A stretch of DNA of 19,024 bases from JBFXDI01 sp050181295 (GTDB taxonomy: Bacteria > Pseudomonadota > Alphaproteobacteria > Rhizobiales > Aestuariivirgaceae). Numbering within the stretch: the first letter of the stretch is position 1; every line of letters begins with the position of its first letter. A model generated the notes under the pieces. It had not been told where the DNA came from. It made no database searches and saw nothing but the letters and a program-made list of their open reading frames with translations. The translations under genes and the position numbers were made by a program. The stretch is from assembly GCA_050181295.1 (NCBI GenBank), contig JBFXDI010000078.1, positions 1 through 19,024 of the forward strand, written 5' to 3'. Below, one piece after another: positions 1 to 7,258 of the stretch.

Positions 1-569
1 GCCTCAAGGTGGTGACGCCGAGCATCCCAGCCGACGCCAAGGCGCTGCTCAAGACGGCGATCCGGGACGACAATCCCGTGGTATTCCTGCAGGCGGCCGG
101 GCGCGGCGGCGAAAGCGGCGAGGTTCCGGACGGCGAAGCGCTGCTGCCGCTCGGTGAGGCGGCGTTGCGTCGGGAAGGCAGCGACGTCACCGTCGTCGCC
201 TTCGGCAACATGGCGCGCAACGCGCTCAAGGCGGCGGAAGCCTGCGCCTCGGACGGCGTGTCGGTGGAGGTTGTCGATCCCCGAACGCTGGTGCCGCTCG
301 ATGTCGAGACGATCCTCGCCTCGGTCAGGAAGACGGGCCGGCTGGTCGTCGTGGACGAGGCACGCGACGCCTGCAGCGCCGCATCCCAGATCGCCGCCAT
401 CGCCGCCGACCAGGCCTTCGGCGACCTCAGGGCGCCGATCCGGCGTGTCACCGTGGACAACGTCGCCATGCCTTACTCACCACCCCTCGAGCAGGCCGTG
501 CTTCCGAGCGTGGAGCGGATCATGGACGCGATCCGGTCGGTCACAGAATACAAAGGCAAGAAGCAATGA
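1..569 (+). CDS. 2-oxoacid dehydrogenase E1 component, beta subunit (3' part only)
   Basis: This is the C-terminal part of the beta subunit of a thiamine-diphosphate-dependent 2-oxoacid (pyruvate, acetoin or branched-chain type) dehydrogenase. The gene runs in from the left edge and is read in frame from base 3, so about 188 residues are visible and the N-terminal pyrimidine-binding domain is missing. The visible part is the transketolase C-terminal domain. It includes 'NPVVFLQ' near its start, a 'GEVPDGE.LLPLG' stretch, the strand-turn-strand 'VEVVDPRTLVPLD', then 'GRLVVVDEA', and it ends with a 'RVTVDN..MPYSPPLE' segment typical of E1-beta tails. The stop overlaps the start of the lipoyl-domain gene (ATGA at 566-569), so the two are probably translationally coupled. 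The alpha subunit is expected upstream, outside the window. The precise substrate cannot be told; an acetoin-dehydrogenase-like enzyme is one possibility. Confidence 0.88.
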   Translation, partial: LKVVTPSIPADAKALLKTAIRDDNPVVFLQAAGRGGESGEVPDGEALLPLGEAALRREGSDVTVVAFGNMARNALKAAEACASDGVSVEVVDPRTLVPLDVETILASVRKTGRLVVVDEARDACSAASQIAAIAADQAFGDLRAPIRRVTVDNVAMPYSPPLEQAVLPSVERIMDAIRSVTEYKGKKQ

Positions 570-802
570 ACGTGACCCTCAAGCTCCCGCGGCTCAGCAT
601 GAACATGGTGCAGGCGACGATCACCATGTGGCACAAGCAGGTGGGCGACGCGATCACGGAGGGCGAGGTGCTCTACGACGTCGAGACGGAGAAGGTCACG
701 AGCGAGGTGCCGAGCCCCGCGACGGGCGTGCTCGTGGAAATCCTGGCCGAGAGCGGGAGCGAGCTCGAGGTCGGGGATCCGGTCTGCAAGGTCTCGATAT
801 AG
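566..802 (+). CDS. Free-standing lipoyl-domain protein (E2-like, no catalytic domain)
   Basis: This 78-residue protein is essentially a single lipoyl/biotinyl carrier domain. The lipoylation hairpin is clear: 'DVETEKVTSEV' puts the modified lysine at K43. Before it lies 'PRLSMNMVQATITMW' and after it the mirror-image 'GVLVEILAESG' and 'GDPVCKV', as in E2 chains of 2-oxoacid dehydrogenases. A normal E2 continues with a linker, a peripheral-subunit-binding domain and an acyltransferase core. Here the frame stops right after the first domain, and the downstream DNA is occupied by a LysR gene on the other strand. It overlaps the E1-beta gene by 4 bp, so it should be the swinging-arm carrier for that E1. 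The acyltransferase core must then be encoded elsewhere, or the product may be released another way (inference). Confidence 0.88.
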   Translation: MNVTLKLPRLSMNMVQATITMWHKQVGDAITEGEVLYDVETEKVTSEVPSPATGVLVEILAESGSELEVGDPVCKVSI

Positions 803-812
803 AGCGGACCTT

Positions 813-1757
813 TTACACCCGCCCCACCCAGTCACCGGCGGAGACGAGATCCGCCACCTGCTTGCGCAGGATGCGGCTCACCTCCTGCGAGGCCCGCGTG
901 TGCGGGCGCTGCCTCGAGCTTGCCAGCATGAGGTCGCGCGAGAGCGAAGGTTTTCCGATCCTCGCGGCAGAAAGCCTGCCGCCCTCCAGTTCCTGCTGCA
1001 CGGCCGAGATCGGCAGGATCGTGTAGCCCGTGCCGTGGGCCACGAGCCCTTTCATCGTGCTCAGGGCATCGACTTCGATGTCGACCCTGAGCTGCACGCC
1101 GGCCTTGGCGCAGGTCTTCTCAAGGAGGAGCCGGAGACCGTGCGGCCGGCCCGGCAGGACCAGCGGCAGGGCGGCCGCCGTGGCGAGCGGCACGGATTCG
1201 TCCGCGAGCACGGGATCCCCCGGCGCCCCGATCAGATACATGTCCTCGCTCAGGAGCTTGTCCGCAAGCAGGGTCGAGGCGGCGGGAGAGTTGCAGTAGA
1301 GGATCGCGAGATCGAGGCGGCCGCTGAGCAACCATTCGCCGATGTGACCGCTGAATCCCTCCATCACGCGCACCTGGAGACCGGGCCGCTCGCGACGCAC
1401 GCGGTTGAGCAGCGGCGTCAGAAGAAGCTGGCTGATGGAAGGCAACACGCCCAGCGATACCGTGCCGCAGCAATCGTTCATGGCCTTTGTGTCGGCAAGC
1501 AGCGAGTCGGCGTCCTGGAGGAGCTTCCGCGCACGGCCCAGGAACTGCTCGCCGGCGTCCGTGAGCTGCACGCCGCGGCCGGTGCGATGCAGAAGATCGA
1601 TTCCCAGCTCCTCTTCCAGGTCCCGGATCTGCCGGCTAAGCGCCGATTGCGCGATGGCCAGCCGGCCGCCCGCACGCGTAAAACTCTGACAATCGGCGAC
1701 CTCGACGAAATACGTGAGACGGCGGAGGTCCATCTTAGCGGACGCCGTGCTGACCAT
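813..1757 (-). CDS. LysR-family transcriptional regulator
   Basis: A 314-residue LysR-type regulator. The N-terminal winged helix-turn-helix is classic, with 'LRRLTYFVEVADCQSFTRAG' followed by 'AQSALSRQIRDLEEELG' and 'LLHRTGRGVQLTDAG'. The C-terminal two-lobed effector-binding domain starts near 'GTVSLGVLPSISQLLL' and is of the Nac/Cbl-like branch in general appearance. The start is uncertain. The ATG at 1757 has an AGAGGG purine run 9 bases upstream but overlaps the IclR gene by 23 bases. An ATG at 1733, residue 9, begins the more usual 'MDLRRL' two bases after the IclR stop but has no clear ribosome site. Either way it is co-transcribed with the IclR gene. It ends ten bases from the convergent lipoyl gene. 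Targets may include the flanking dehydrogenase genes (inference). Confidence 0.9.
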   Translation of the reverse strand: MVSTASAKMDLRRLTYFVEVADCQSFTRAGGRLAIAQSALSRQIRDLEEELGIDLLHRTGRGVQLTDAGEQFLGRARKLLQDADSLLADTKAMNDCCGTVSLGVLPSISQLLLTPLLNRVRRERPGLQVRVMEGFSGHIGEWLLSGRLDLAILYCNSPAASTLLADKLLSEDMYLIGAPGDPVLADESVPLATAAALPLVLPGRPHGLRLLLEKTCAKAGVQLRVDIEVDALSTMKGLVAHGTGYTILPISAVQQELEGGRLSAARIGKPSLSRDLMLASSRQRPHTRASQEVSRILRKQVADLVSAGDWVGRV

Positions 1758-2541
1758 CGGCCTCGGCCCTCTTCTGAAGGATTTGCAGGTAGCGCTCGCG
1801 GTTCTCCGCGAACCGTTCGGTGGGGGCTGAAAGCCCGATCGCGCAGGTGTCGCCCGAGCCTGCTAGGGGAACCGCGAGACAGCAGAGCCCCTGGGAGAAT
1901 TCCTGGTTGTCGACAGCGTAGCGCTGGCGCCGGATAGTCTCGAACTCCTCGAGCAGCCGCTTGCGAGACGTGATGGTGTCGGGAGTGCGGGCGACGAGTT
2001 TCTCCCGCTTCAAGAACTCCTCCGCGAGCGTCACGCCCCCAAGCGCCAGGAGCAGTTTGCCCGACGCGCGCGAGTGGGGGTGCTCGCTGTATCCGAGCGG
2101 CGGCTCGCCGGCGTGAACGGGTGCGTAGCCCTTCGCGGAGGCAAGGGTCACGATCTGTCCGTCCAGCCAACCGGACGCATAAGCCGTCTCGCCGGTCTCC
2201 GAGGCGAGCGCCCGCACGAGGGGCGCCAGATGCTCGGTCGGCGCAAGCTGTCGTCGGAAGCCGTCCGCCACGAGCCCTGCCGCCAGTCCCAGCAAGTAGC
2301 GGTTGTCCACGCTCTTGCGGATGATGCCAGTGCTCAGAAGGGTGTGCAGCATGTGGTAGATGACCTGCCGGGGCAGCTTCAGCCGCTCGCGAATATCCGC
2401 CGCCCGGAGCCCGTTGGGGCTGCGCGCCACCTCCAAGAGAATGCTGATCGAGCGCGCAGCCGACTGGATGCGGGGGCGCGGCGGCTCGACGGCCTTCTCG
2501 AGCCCATCAGATTGCGCGTGCGGCAGGGAACTGGGTTGCAT
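1735..2541 (-). CDS. IclR-family transcriptional regulator
   Basis: A 268-residue IclR-type regulator. After a roughly 24-residue Pro/Ser-rich lead, the winged helix-turn-helix begins at 'IQSAARSISILLEVA' and continues with 'LRAADIRERLKLPRQVIYHMLHTL', the recognition helix. The C-terminal GAF-like effector domain shows the family pattern 'LAPLVRALASETGETAYASGW', then 'SRASGKLLLAL', 'YAVDNQEFSQGLCCLAVPL' and 'AIGLSAP'. I chose the ATG at 2541 because GAGGG lies six bases upstream. An in-frame GTG at 2568 would add nine residues but has a poor ribosome site. The gene is divergent from the short-chain dehydrogenase at 2709, so IclR control of that gene and of its own is the simple expectation. 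Such regulators usually respond to small acids of the pathway they control. Confidence 0.92.
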   Translation of the reverse strand: MQPSSLPHAQSDGLEKAVEPPRPRIQSAARSISILLEVARSPNGLRAADIRERLKLPRQVIYHMLHTLLSTGIIRKSVDNRYLLGLAAGLVADGFRRQLAPTEHLAPLVRALASETGETAYASGWLDGQIVTLASAKGYAPVHAGEPPLGYSEHPHSRASGKLLLALGGVTLAEEFLKREKLVARTPDTITSRKRLLEEFETIRRQRYAVDNQEFSQGLCCLAVPLAGSGDTCAIGLSAPTERFAENRERYLQILQKRAEADGQHGVR

Positions 2542-2708
2542 GCCTTGCCCTCGATTCGGAGGCGCCACTCTAGTTCAAGCGTGTATCATATATTGATATA
2601 ACTGTAATATTTTGACAGCTATTTTGCCGCTCTGCAATCTCCTCCTTCAGTGGCGATTGAACCCCTGTCCCAGGGCAAGGCCATTTTTGAGCTGGAGGTT
2701 GGCTTCCC
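2542..2708. promoter_or_regulatory. Divergent control region between the IclR gene and the dehydrogenase pair
   Basis: This spacer is much richer in A and T than its neighbours, especially at 2581-2626. It holds an inverted repeat TATCA-N5-TGATA at 2584-2598, a plausible operator half-site pair. A perfect TTGACA at 2612-2617 could be a -35 box for the plus-strand genes; the best -10 near 2633-2640 is weak. A small hairpin CCCTG-TCC-CAGGG lies at 2663-2675. The dehydrogenase ribosome site is GGAGG at about 2695-2699, ten bases before its ATG. Which regulator binds here is not shown by the sequence. Confidence 0.45.
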
Positions 2709-3473
2709 ATGACACGACGGCTGCAGGGGAAACGCGCCCTGATCTATGGCGGGGGCACCGGCATCGGCTTCGGCATCGCGCAGGCCATGGCGCATGAAGG
2801 GGCGAGCGTCTTCCTCTCAAGCCGCAGGCGCCACGTGCTCGAAAAAGCGACGGAGAGGCTCTCCCAGATCACGCGCGCCGGCTTCGAGACCGGCGATGCG
2901 ACGATCGTCGATGACGTCAAACGCGTGACGTCTGCCGCAAGCGCCTTCATGCACGGCATCGACACGGTGGTCGTCAGTGCCGGCGCGGGCGGACGCACCA
3001 CCATTTTCGACGCCGAGCCCGAGGAGTTCCAGCGCATCGTCGACCACACGCTGCGTCCGAGCTTCCTCGCCGTGCGCTACGGATGCGACGCCCTGCTCGA
3101 CGCTGGGGCTGCCTCCGTCATCATCATCGCCTCGACCTTCGGGCTCGTCGGCGTCAAGGAGCGCGTCGCCTACTGCGCCGCCAAGGCCGGCGTCATCGGC
3201 ATGGTGAAGGCGATGGCGCTCGACTTTGCGACGCGCGGCGTCAGGGTCAACGCCATCTGCCCCGGCTACGTGGTGACGCCGCTCACGATCGAGATGGCGC
3301 AGAAGGAGCCAGACCCGGAGGGAGTCCTGCGGCAGCGGAGCCTCATGCATCCCGTGGGCCGCGCAGGGAACCCGGACGAGATGGGCGGGCTCGCGGTATA
3401 TCTTGCCTCGGACTCGGCCTCGTTCGTCACGGGCCAGGCCATCGCCATAGACGGCGGCTATTCCAGCCAATAG
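2709..3473 (+). CDS. Short-chain dehydrogenase/reductase (SDR), first of a pair
   Basis: A 254-residue classical-length SDR, an NAD(P)-dependent Rossmann-fold oxidoreductase. The cofactor-binding glycine motif is 'YGGGTGIGFGIA' at residues 13-24. Arginines in 'SSRRRHVLE' follow the second strand and would favour NADPH (inference from family rules). The catalytic serine is S142 and the YxxxK pair is Y155/K159 in 'YCAAK'. The tail 'PVGRAGNPDEMGGLAVYLAS' followed by 'VTGQAIAIDGGY' is typical of FabG/DecR-like members. Two departures stand out: the usual NNAG reads 'SAGAG', and the tetrad asparagine aligns with T114. The gene is followed 18 bases later by a second SDR and diverges from the IclR gene. 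The substrate cannot be inferred. Confidence 0.92.
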   Translation: MTRRLQGKRALIYGGGTGIGFGIAQAMAHEGASVFLSSRRRHVLEKATERLSQITRAGFETGDATIVDDVKRVTSAASAFMHGIDTVVVSAGAGGRTTIFDAEPEEFQRIVDHTLRPSFLAVRYGCDALLDAGAASVIIIASTFGLVGVKERVAYCAAKAGVIGMVKAMALDFATRGVRVNAICPGYVVTPLTIEMAQKEPDPEGVLRQRSLMHPVGRAGNPDEMGGLAVYLASDSASFVTGQAIAIDGGYSSQ

Positions 3474-3491
3474 CAATCGGAGAGGGTTCTG

Positions 3492-4235
3492 ATGTCGGAT
3501 TTCGAGGGCCGCTGCCTGCTTCTGACGGGCGCCAGCGGCGGGATCGGGAAGGCCATTGCGGAGCTCTTTCACGAGAAGGGCGCGAGCCTCGTTCTCGCGG
3601 ACCGCGACCAAGCGGCCGTCGAGGCGCTGGCGCGAAAGCTCGATCCCGGCGGGGAGCGGGTCGCGGCGATGGCGATGGACGCCGCGAGGCCCGAGGATGC
3701 CAGGCGGGCCGTCGAACTCGCAATGGAGCGGTTCGGCCGGCTCGACCATCTGATCCCGGGCGCTGCGATCTACGAGGAGCAGCCTTTCGCCGCCATGACG
3801 GACGAGCAGTGGCGGAGAACCATGGCGATCAATGTCGACGGCGTGTTCTATCTCTGCCGCGACGCCTTAGCGGTAATGAAGCCCGGCTCCTCCATGGTGC
3901 TCATCGCTTCCGATGCCGCCGACCAGGGCGCGACACCCGGCCATGCCCACTATGGAACCTCGAAGGGCGCCGTGATCGGCCTCATGCGTTCGCTCGCCCG
4001 CGAGCTCGCGCCGGACATCCGCGTCAACGCCATCTCACCCGGCACGATCAACACGCCCATGGTCGGAGACCTGCTCAAGACCTGGGGAGAGAGGCTCATG
4101 GCCGGCATTCCGATGCAGCGGCTTGGGAGCCCGCGCGAGGTGGCGGAGGTCGCCGCCTTCCTCTGCGGCGAGGGCGGCGCCTATATGACCGGCCAGGCGC
4201 TCCATCCGAACGGCGGCTCCTTCATCGGAGCGTGA
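3492..4235 (+). CDS. Short-chain dehydrogenase/reductase (SDR), second of a pair
   Basis: A 247-residue classical SDR. It has 'TGASGGIGKAIA' as the cofactor glycine motif. An aspartate in 'VLADRD' follows the second strand, which usually means NAD(H). It has N114 in 'INVDGVFY', S140, and Y154/K158 in 'YGTSK', so the whole catalytic tetrad is present. The NNAG motif is altered to 'PGAA'. The C-terminus 'RLGSPREVAEVAAFL' and 'MTGQALHPNGGS' is standard. A strong ribosome site (GAGAGGG) lies five bases before the ATG. It follows the first SDR by 18 bases and is surely in the same transcript. The two SDRs are clearly diverged, not a recent duplication, and may act on successive or stereochemically different hydroxy/keto substrates (inference). 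Confidence 0.93.
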   Translation: MSDFEGRCLLLTGASGGIGKAIAELFHEKGASLVLADRDQAAVEALARKLDPGGERVAAMAMDAARPEDARRAVELAMERFGRLDHLIPGAAIYEEQPFAAMTDEQWRRTMAINVDGVFYLCRDALAVMKPGSSMVLIASDAADQGATPGHAHYGTSKGAVIGLMRSLARELAPDIRVNAISPGTINTPMVGDLLKTWGERLMAGIPMQRLGSPREVAEVAAFLCGEGGAYMTGQALHPNGGSFIGA

Positions 4236-4296
4236 TGGCGCAGGCGCGCCGCCTCCGGCGCATCCCTGAAGCGTGGACGCTCGCGGGCGGCTCACC

Positions 4297-4324
4297 AGGG
4301 GATTCCGGCTTTCGCCGGAATGAC
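4297..4324 (+). repeat. 28-bp palindromic repeat, copy 1, between convergent genes
   Basis: AGGGG is followed by an 8-bp perfect stem (ATTCCGGC / GCCGGAAT) around a TTTC loop, then GAC. It belongs to the same family as the copies at 8895-8922 and 8951-8978, and the stem differs between copies by paired changes. It lies between the convergent SDR and aminomethyltransferase genes, so it may act as a two-way transcript end. There is no T-run, so it is not a classical intrinsic terminator. The rest of the 4236-4355 gap shows nothing else I can name. Confidence 0.75.
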
Positions 4325-4355
4325 GAAGGGAGGCCGCGACCGCCTTGATAGTCTC

Positions 4356-5591
4356 TCACCATTCCGCGGGCGGGGTCTGACGGCGGCGGGCGGGCGAGAA
4401 GAAGGGACGCTCGCAGACGCGCGCCTTCACCATGAGCTTGTGATAAGCGAGCTCGCGCATGGCGTAGATCTCGACCCAGAGGTCGTTCGCCTTCACGTCG
4501 TGGTATGGCCGCTCCAGCACCGCGATGGCGATGTTGCGCTTGGCCGACGGCGACCAGAGCGCCGACATGACCTGCCCCACCTCGCGTTTCTTCCCGTGAT
4601 GGATCAGCGAATGGTCAGCCGCCACGTTGCCGTCGATGTCGAGGCCGACCAGCGCATAGCGGGAGGAGCCCTCCTGCTTCTCCTTCAGAAGCGTGCGGCG
4701 GCCGTTGAAGTGGCCCTTGCCAAAATCCATCATCCATTCGAGGCCGAGCTCGAAGGGACTGCGGCGGCGGTCTGCGCGGAGCGCCTGCTCGGAAGCGACG
4801 AAGTCGATGTTGGTGATGATGAAGCCCGCCTCGATGCGCGCCATGTTGAGCGCAGCCGAGCCAATGGGCCTGAGCCCGTAAGTCCGGCCCGCTTCCATGA
4901 GCCGGTCCCAGAGCTCCAGCGCCTGCTCCGGCCTGGTCCAGAGCTCGTAGCCGAGATCGCCCGTGAAGCCGGTGCGCGAGACGGTGAGAGTTCCCGATCC
5001 CAGCGGGAAGTCCGCCATGGCGAAGGGCTTCAAGCGCCCCGCCGCCTCGAAGCCGGCGCGCTTCAGCACCGCATAGGCGCAGGGACCCTGAAGCGACAGG
5101 GCCGCGACATCCTCCGTGATCTCGGAGACGCGCACGTCGAAGCCCAGGCATGAATCGAGAAGCCACGGCAGGTGCCGCTCCTGGCAGCAGAGACGGTACT
5201 CCGTGTCCGAGAAGCGCCAGAGCGTGCCGTCGTCCATGACCTTGCCGTCGTCGTCGCACCAGGCGGTGTAGTGAACGTGGCCGACTTTCAGCTTTGCGGC
5301 ATCGCGAAGGGTCAGGCGGTTGCAGTAGGCTGCCGCGTCCGGACCGGAGATCGCGTATTTCACCATCGGGCAGAGGTCGTAGAGGCTCGCCTGGTTGCGG
5401 ATGGCGGTGTATTCGGCGGTGACGTCCTCGTAGGAGTTGGAGGTCGTGTAGCCGCCCCAGGGCACCCAGTCGTTGAGGCGGTTGGCCTCCGAGGTCCGCG
5501 CGTGGAAAGGCGTTTTCAGAAGCGGCGTGCGGAAGTGCAGCCGCGGGTCGGCGGGCGCGAACCGGAGCGAGCCTGCGCGCATGTCGTTCAT
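4356..5591 (-). CDS. GcvT-like folate-dependent aminomethyltransferase / demethylase
   Basis: A 411-residue member of the glycine-cleavage T-protein family, which moves one-carbon units from an amine to tetrahydrofolate. It shows 'TPFHARTSEANRLNDW' and 'EYTAIRNQASLYDLCPM' at the front, and 'YTAWCDDDGKVMDDGTLWRF', where D120/D121 match the conserved folate-contacting Asp region of T-proteins. It then has 'LSLQGPCAYAVL', 'RTGFTGDLGYELW' and the C-terminal barrel starting 'FELGLEWMMDFGKGHFNGRR'. The start is the ATG at 5591, which overlaps the stop of the upstream flavoenzyme gene (ATGA at 5588-5591), so the two are coupled. It is not accompanied by GcvH or GcvP, so a role in ordinary glycine cleavage is unlikely. 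With two amine-oxidase-like flavoproteins beside it, demethylation of an N-methylated compound is the likely job (inference). The DmdA-type 'ND' loop is absent. Confidence 0.88.
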   Translation of the reverse strand: MNDMRAGSLRFAPADPRLHFRTPLLKTPFHARTSEANRLNDWVPWGGYTTSNSYEDVTAEYTAIRNQASLYDLCPMVKYAISGPDAAAYCNRLTLRDAAKLKVGHVHYTAWCDDDGKVMDDGTLWRFSDTEYRLCCQERHLPWLLDSCLGFDVRVSEITEDVAALSLQGPCAYAVLKRAGFEAAGRLKPFAMADFPLGSGTLTVSRTGFTGDLGYELWTRPEQALELWDRLMEAGRTYGLRPIGSAALNMARIEAGFIITNIDFVASEQALRADRRRSPFELGLEWMMDFGKGHFNGRRTLLKEKQEGSSRYALVGLDIDGNVAADHSLIHHGKKREVGQVMSALWSPSAKRNIAIAVLERPYHDVKANDLWVEIYAMRELAYHKLMVKARVCERPFFSPARRRQTPPAEW

Positions 5592-7258
5592 CGCCCAACC
5601 TCCGCGATGATGCGCTCGGCGGCGTTGAAGCCCGGCGCGCCCGAGACGCCGCCGCCCGGATGGCTGCCGGCGCCGGCGAGGAAGAGGCCGGGAAGCGGCG
5701 TGCCGTAGCGATGGGCACCGGCGACGGGGCGCAACATGAAGAGCTGGTCGACGCCGAGCTCGCCGTGATGCCAGTGGCCACCGACGAGGCCATAGCGTGC
5801 CTCGAGGTCGGGTGGGGCGAGAAGTTCGGACGCCACGACCAGCCTGCGGATGCCGGGTGCGTAGGCCTCGAGAGTGTCGAGGCAGAGATCGATGTAGCGC
5901 GCCCGCGCCTCCTCGCTCCATCCGCCTTTGAGTTCGTGGGGCGCATATTGCACGATGGCGGAGAGCACATGCCTGCCCGGGGGGGCGAGCGCCGGATCGG
6001 CAAGGCTCGGGGTCACGATCTCCATCACCGGCTCGGGCGAGGCCTCGGCATACTTCGCCGGATTGAAGGCGTTCTCCACCGCATCGACCGAGGGCGCGAT
6101 GACGAGCCGGCCGGCGGCGAGCGTCTTGTCGAGGCCGCGGAATTCAGGGAGCCCATCGAGCGCCAGATGCAGCTTCGCCGCGTTGCCGCGCATGCGGACG
6201 TTCGAGAGCTGGCGGACGAAGCCGGTGTCCAGATGACGGGGGCCCAGAAGCTCGATCAGCGTGGTGCGGGGATTGGCGGCCGAGACAACGACGGGCGCGG
6301 AGAGGTGCTCGCCGGTCGCAAGCGTGACGCCGGTCGCGCGGTCGTCCTCGACCGTGATCGAGAGCGCGCGGACTCCTAAGCGGATCTCCGCACCCTGCGC
6401 GCGGGCGGCGGCCGCCAGCGCGTCGCTCACCGCACCCATGCCGCCCACCGGCAGGGCCTGCGCGCCCGGTGCGCCGCCGACCTCGCCCGAGAGCCGGTAG
6501 TAGAGCGTCATGAGCGAATTGGGCGAGCGGGGGCCGAGATGGGTGCCGAGCACGGCGTCGAAGGCGACGAGGCCTTTGAGCCGGTCGTCCGTCAGGTCCT
6601 CCTCCAGCACGTCGGCGACGTTGATGAGGACGAGGCGCAGGAACTCGCGCATGTCGTCCTTGCCGAGGCGGCGGATGGCGAGGCCGAGCTTGCCGAGGGT
6701 GGAGAGATCCTTCCAGTCGCCGGCGCCGAGACGGGGCGGCAGATCGGTCTTGGCGGCCCCCAGCACCGCGGCATAGCGCAGGAGCTTCTTGCGGAGCGCG
6801 CTCCATGCGGCGCGATCTCCATCGCTGACGTCGCCAGAGAGCCGCTCGCCGAAAGCGCCTTCGAGCACGAGGTGCCGGCCGCCCCTGTCGAGCGCCACGC
6901 TCGGTACGTTCCTCGCGGCGAGCTTCAGCCCGTGGCGCTCAAGCTCCAGCGACTTCGCGACGCGCGGATCGAGCATGTTGAGGAGATGCGCCACATGGCT
7001 GACGCGGAATCCGGCTGAGAACTCGACCGTGCGGGCCGCGCCGCCGACCTCATCGCCCGCCTCCAGCACCACGACCTTGCGGCCGGCCTTGGCGAGGCGG
7101 GAAGCGCAGACGAGGCCGTTGTGGCCGGCGCCGATGACGATGGCATCAAAGGAGGTGCCGCGGCTCCTAAGTCCGCTGAGAGAAGCGGAAGTATCCGCCA
7201 CCCCCACCCTGCCCTCTCCCTTCAAGGGGGAGGGAGACTTCTCCTTAAAGGACGGCAT
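5588..7258 (-). CDS. FAD-dependent oxidoreductase, phytoene-desaturase/PYROXD2-like (second of two paralogues)
   Basis: A flavoprotein of up to 556 residues. Its FAD dinucleotide-binding motif 'IVIGAGHNGLVCASRLAKAG' is followed by 'VVVLEAGDEVGGAART'. The C-terminal FAD-closing motif is 'GLFLAGAGSHPGGGVSGAPG', as in PYROXD2 and carotenoid-desaturase-like proteins. It is a paralogue of the gene just upstream. The start is unclear. The ATG at 7258 overlaps the upstream stop by 14 bases, and the first 34 residues ('SPLKGEGRVGV...') are the translation of an intergenic palindromic repeat. In-frame GTG codons at 7207 and 7201 follow a GGGAGAGGG tract and may be the real start. There is no ATG closer to the fold. 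Role: probably dehydrogenation of an amine or imine-forming substrate in the same pathway as the T-protein it overlaps (inference); carotenoid work is less likely in this setting. Confidence 0.87.
   Translation of the reverse strand: MPSFKEKSPSPLKGEGRVGVADTSASLSGLRSRGTSFDAIVIGAGHNGLVCASRLAKAGRKVVVLEAGDEVGGAARTVEFSAGFRVSHVAHLLNMLDPRVAKSLELERHGLKLAARNVPSVALDRGGRHLVLEGAFGERLSGDVSDGDRAAWSALRKKLLRYAAVLGAAKTDLPPRLGAGDWKDLSTLGKLGLAIRRLGKDDMREFLRLVLINVADVLEEDLTDDRLKGLVAFDAVLGTHLGPRSPNSLMTLYYRLSGEVGGAPGAQALPVGGMGAVSDALAAAARAQGAEIRLGVRALSITVEDDRATGVTLATGEHLSAPVVVSAANPRTTLIELLGPRHLDTGFVRQLSNVRMRGNAAKLHLALDGLPEFRGLDKTLAAGRLVIAPSVDAVENAFNPAKYAEASPEPVMEIVTPSLADPALAPPGRHVLSAIVQYAPHELKGGWSEEARARYIDLCLDTLEAYAPGIRRLVVASELLAPPDLEARYGLVGGHWHHGELGVDQLFMLRPVAGAHRYGTPLPGLFLAGAGSHPGGGVSGAPGFNAAERIIAEVGR
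7212..7234. repeat. GC-rich hairpin repeat between the two flavoenzyme genes
   Basis: A 10-bp stem (CCCTCTCCCT with AGGGGGAGGG, one G-T wobble) closes a three-base loop. It is preceded by CACCCCCACCCTG, the usual flank of this palindromic repeat type in alphaproteobacteria. It begins ten bases past the TAA of the upstream flavoenzyme (on the minus strand) and sits inside the possible N-terminal coding extension of the next gene. It could protect the upstream mRNA or damp downstream translation. A related G/C-tract hairpin lies at 18787-18820. Confidence 0.65.

Noticed and set aside
3083..4348. Long open frame overlapping both SDR genes in another frame
   Set aside because: Its translation is Arg/Gly/Pro-rich with no domain, as expected from a shadow frame in GC-rich DNA. 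The SDR motifs are in the other frame.
4356..5591. Naming the T-protein homologue dmdA (dimethylsulfoniopropionate demethylase) or gcvT
   Set aside because: It has 'MDDG' rather than the 'ND' loop I associate with DmdA, and no gcvH or gcvP is near. Neither name is supported.
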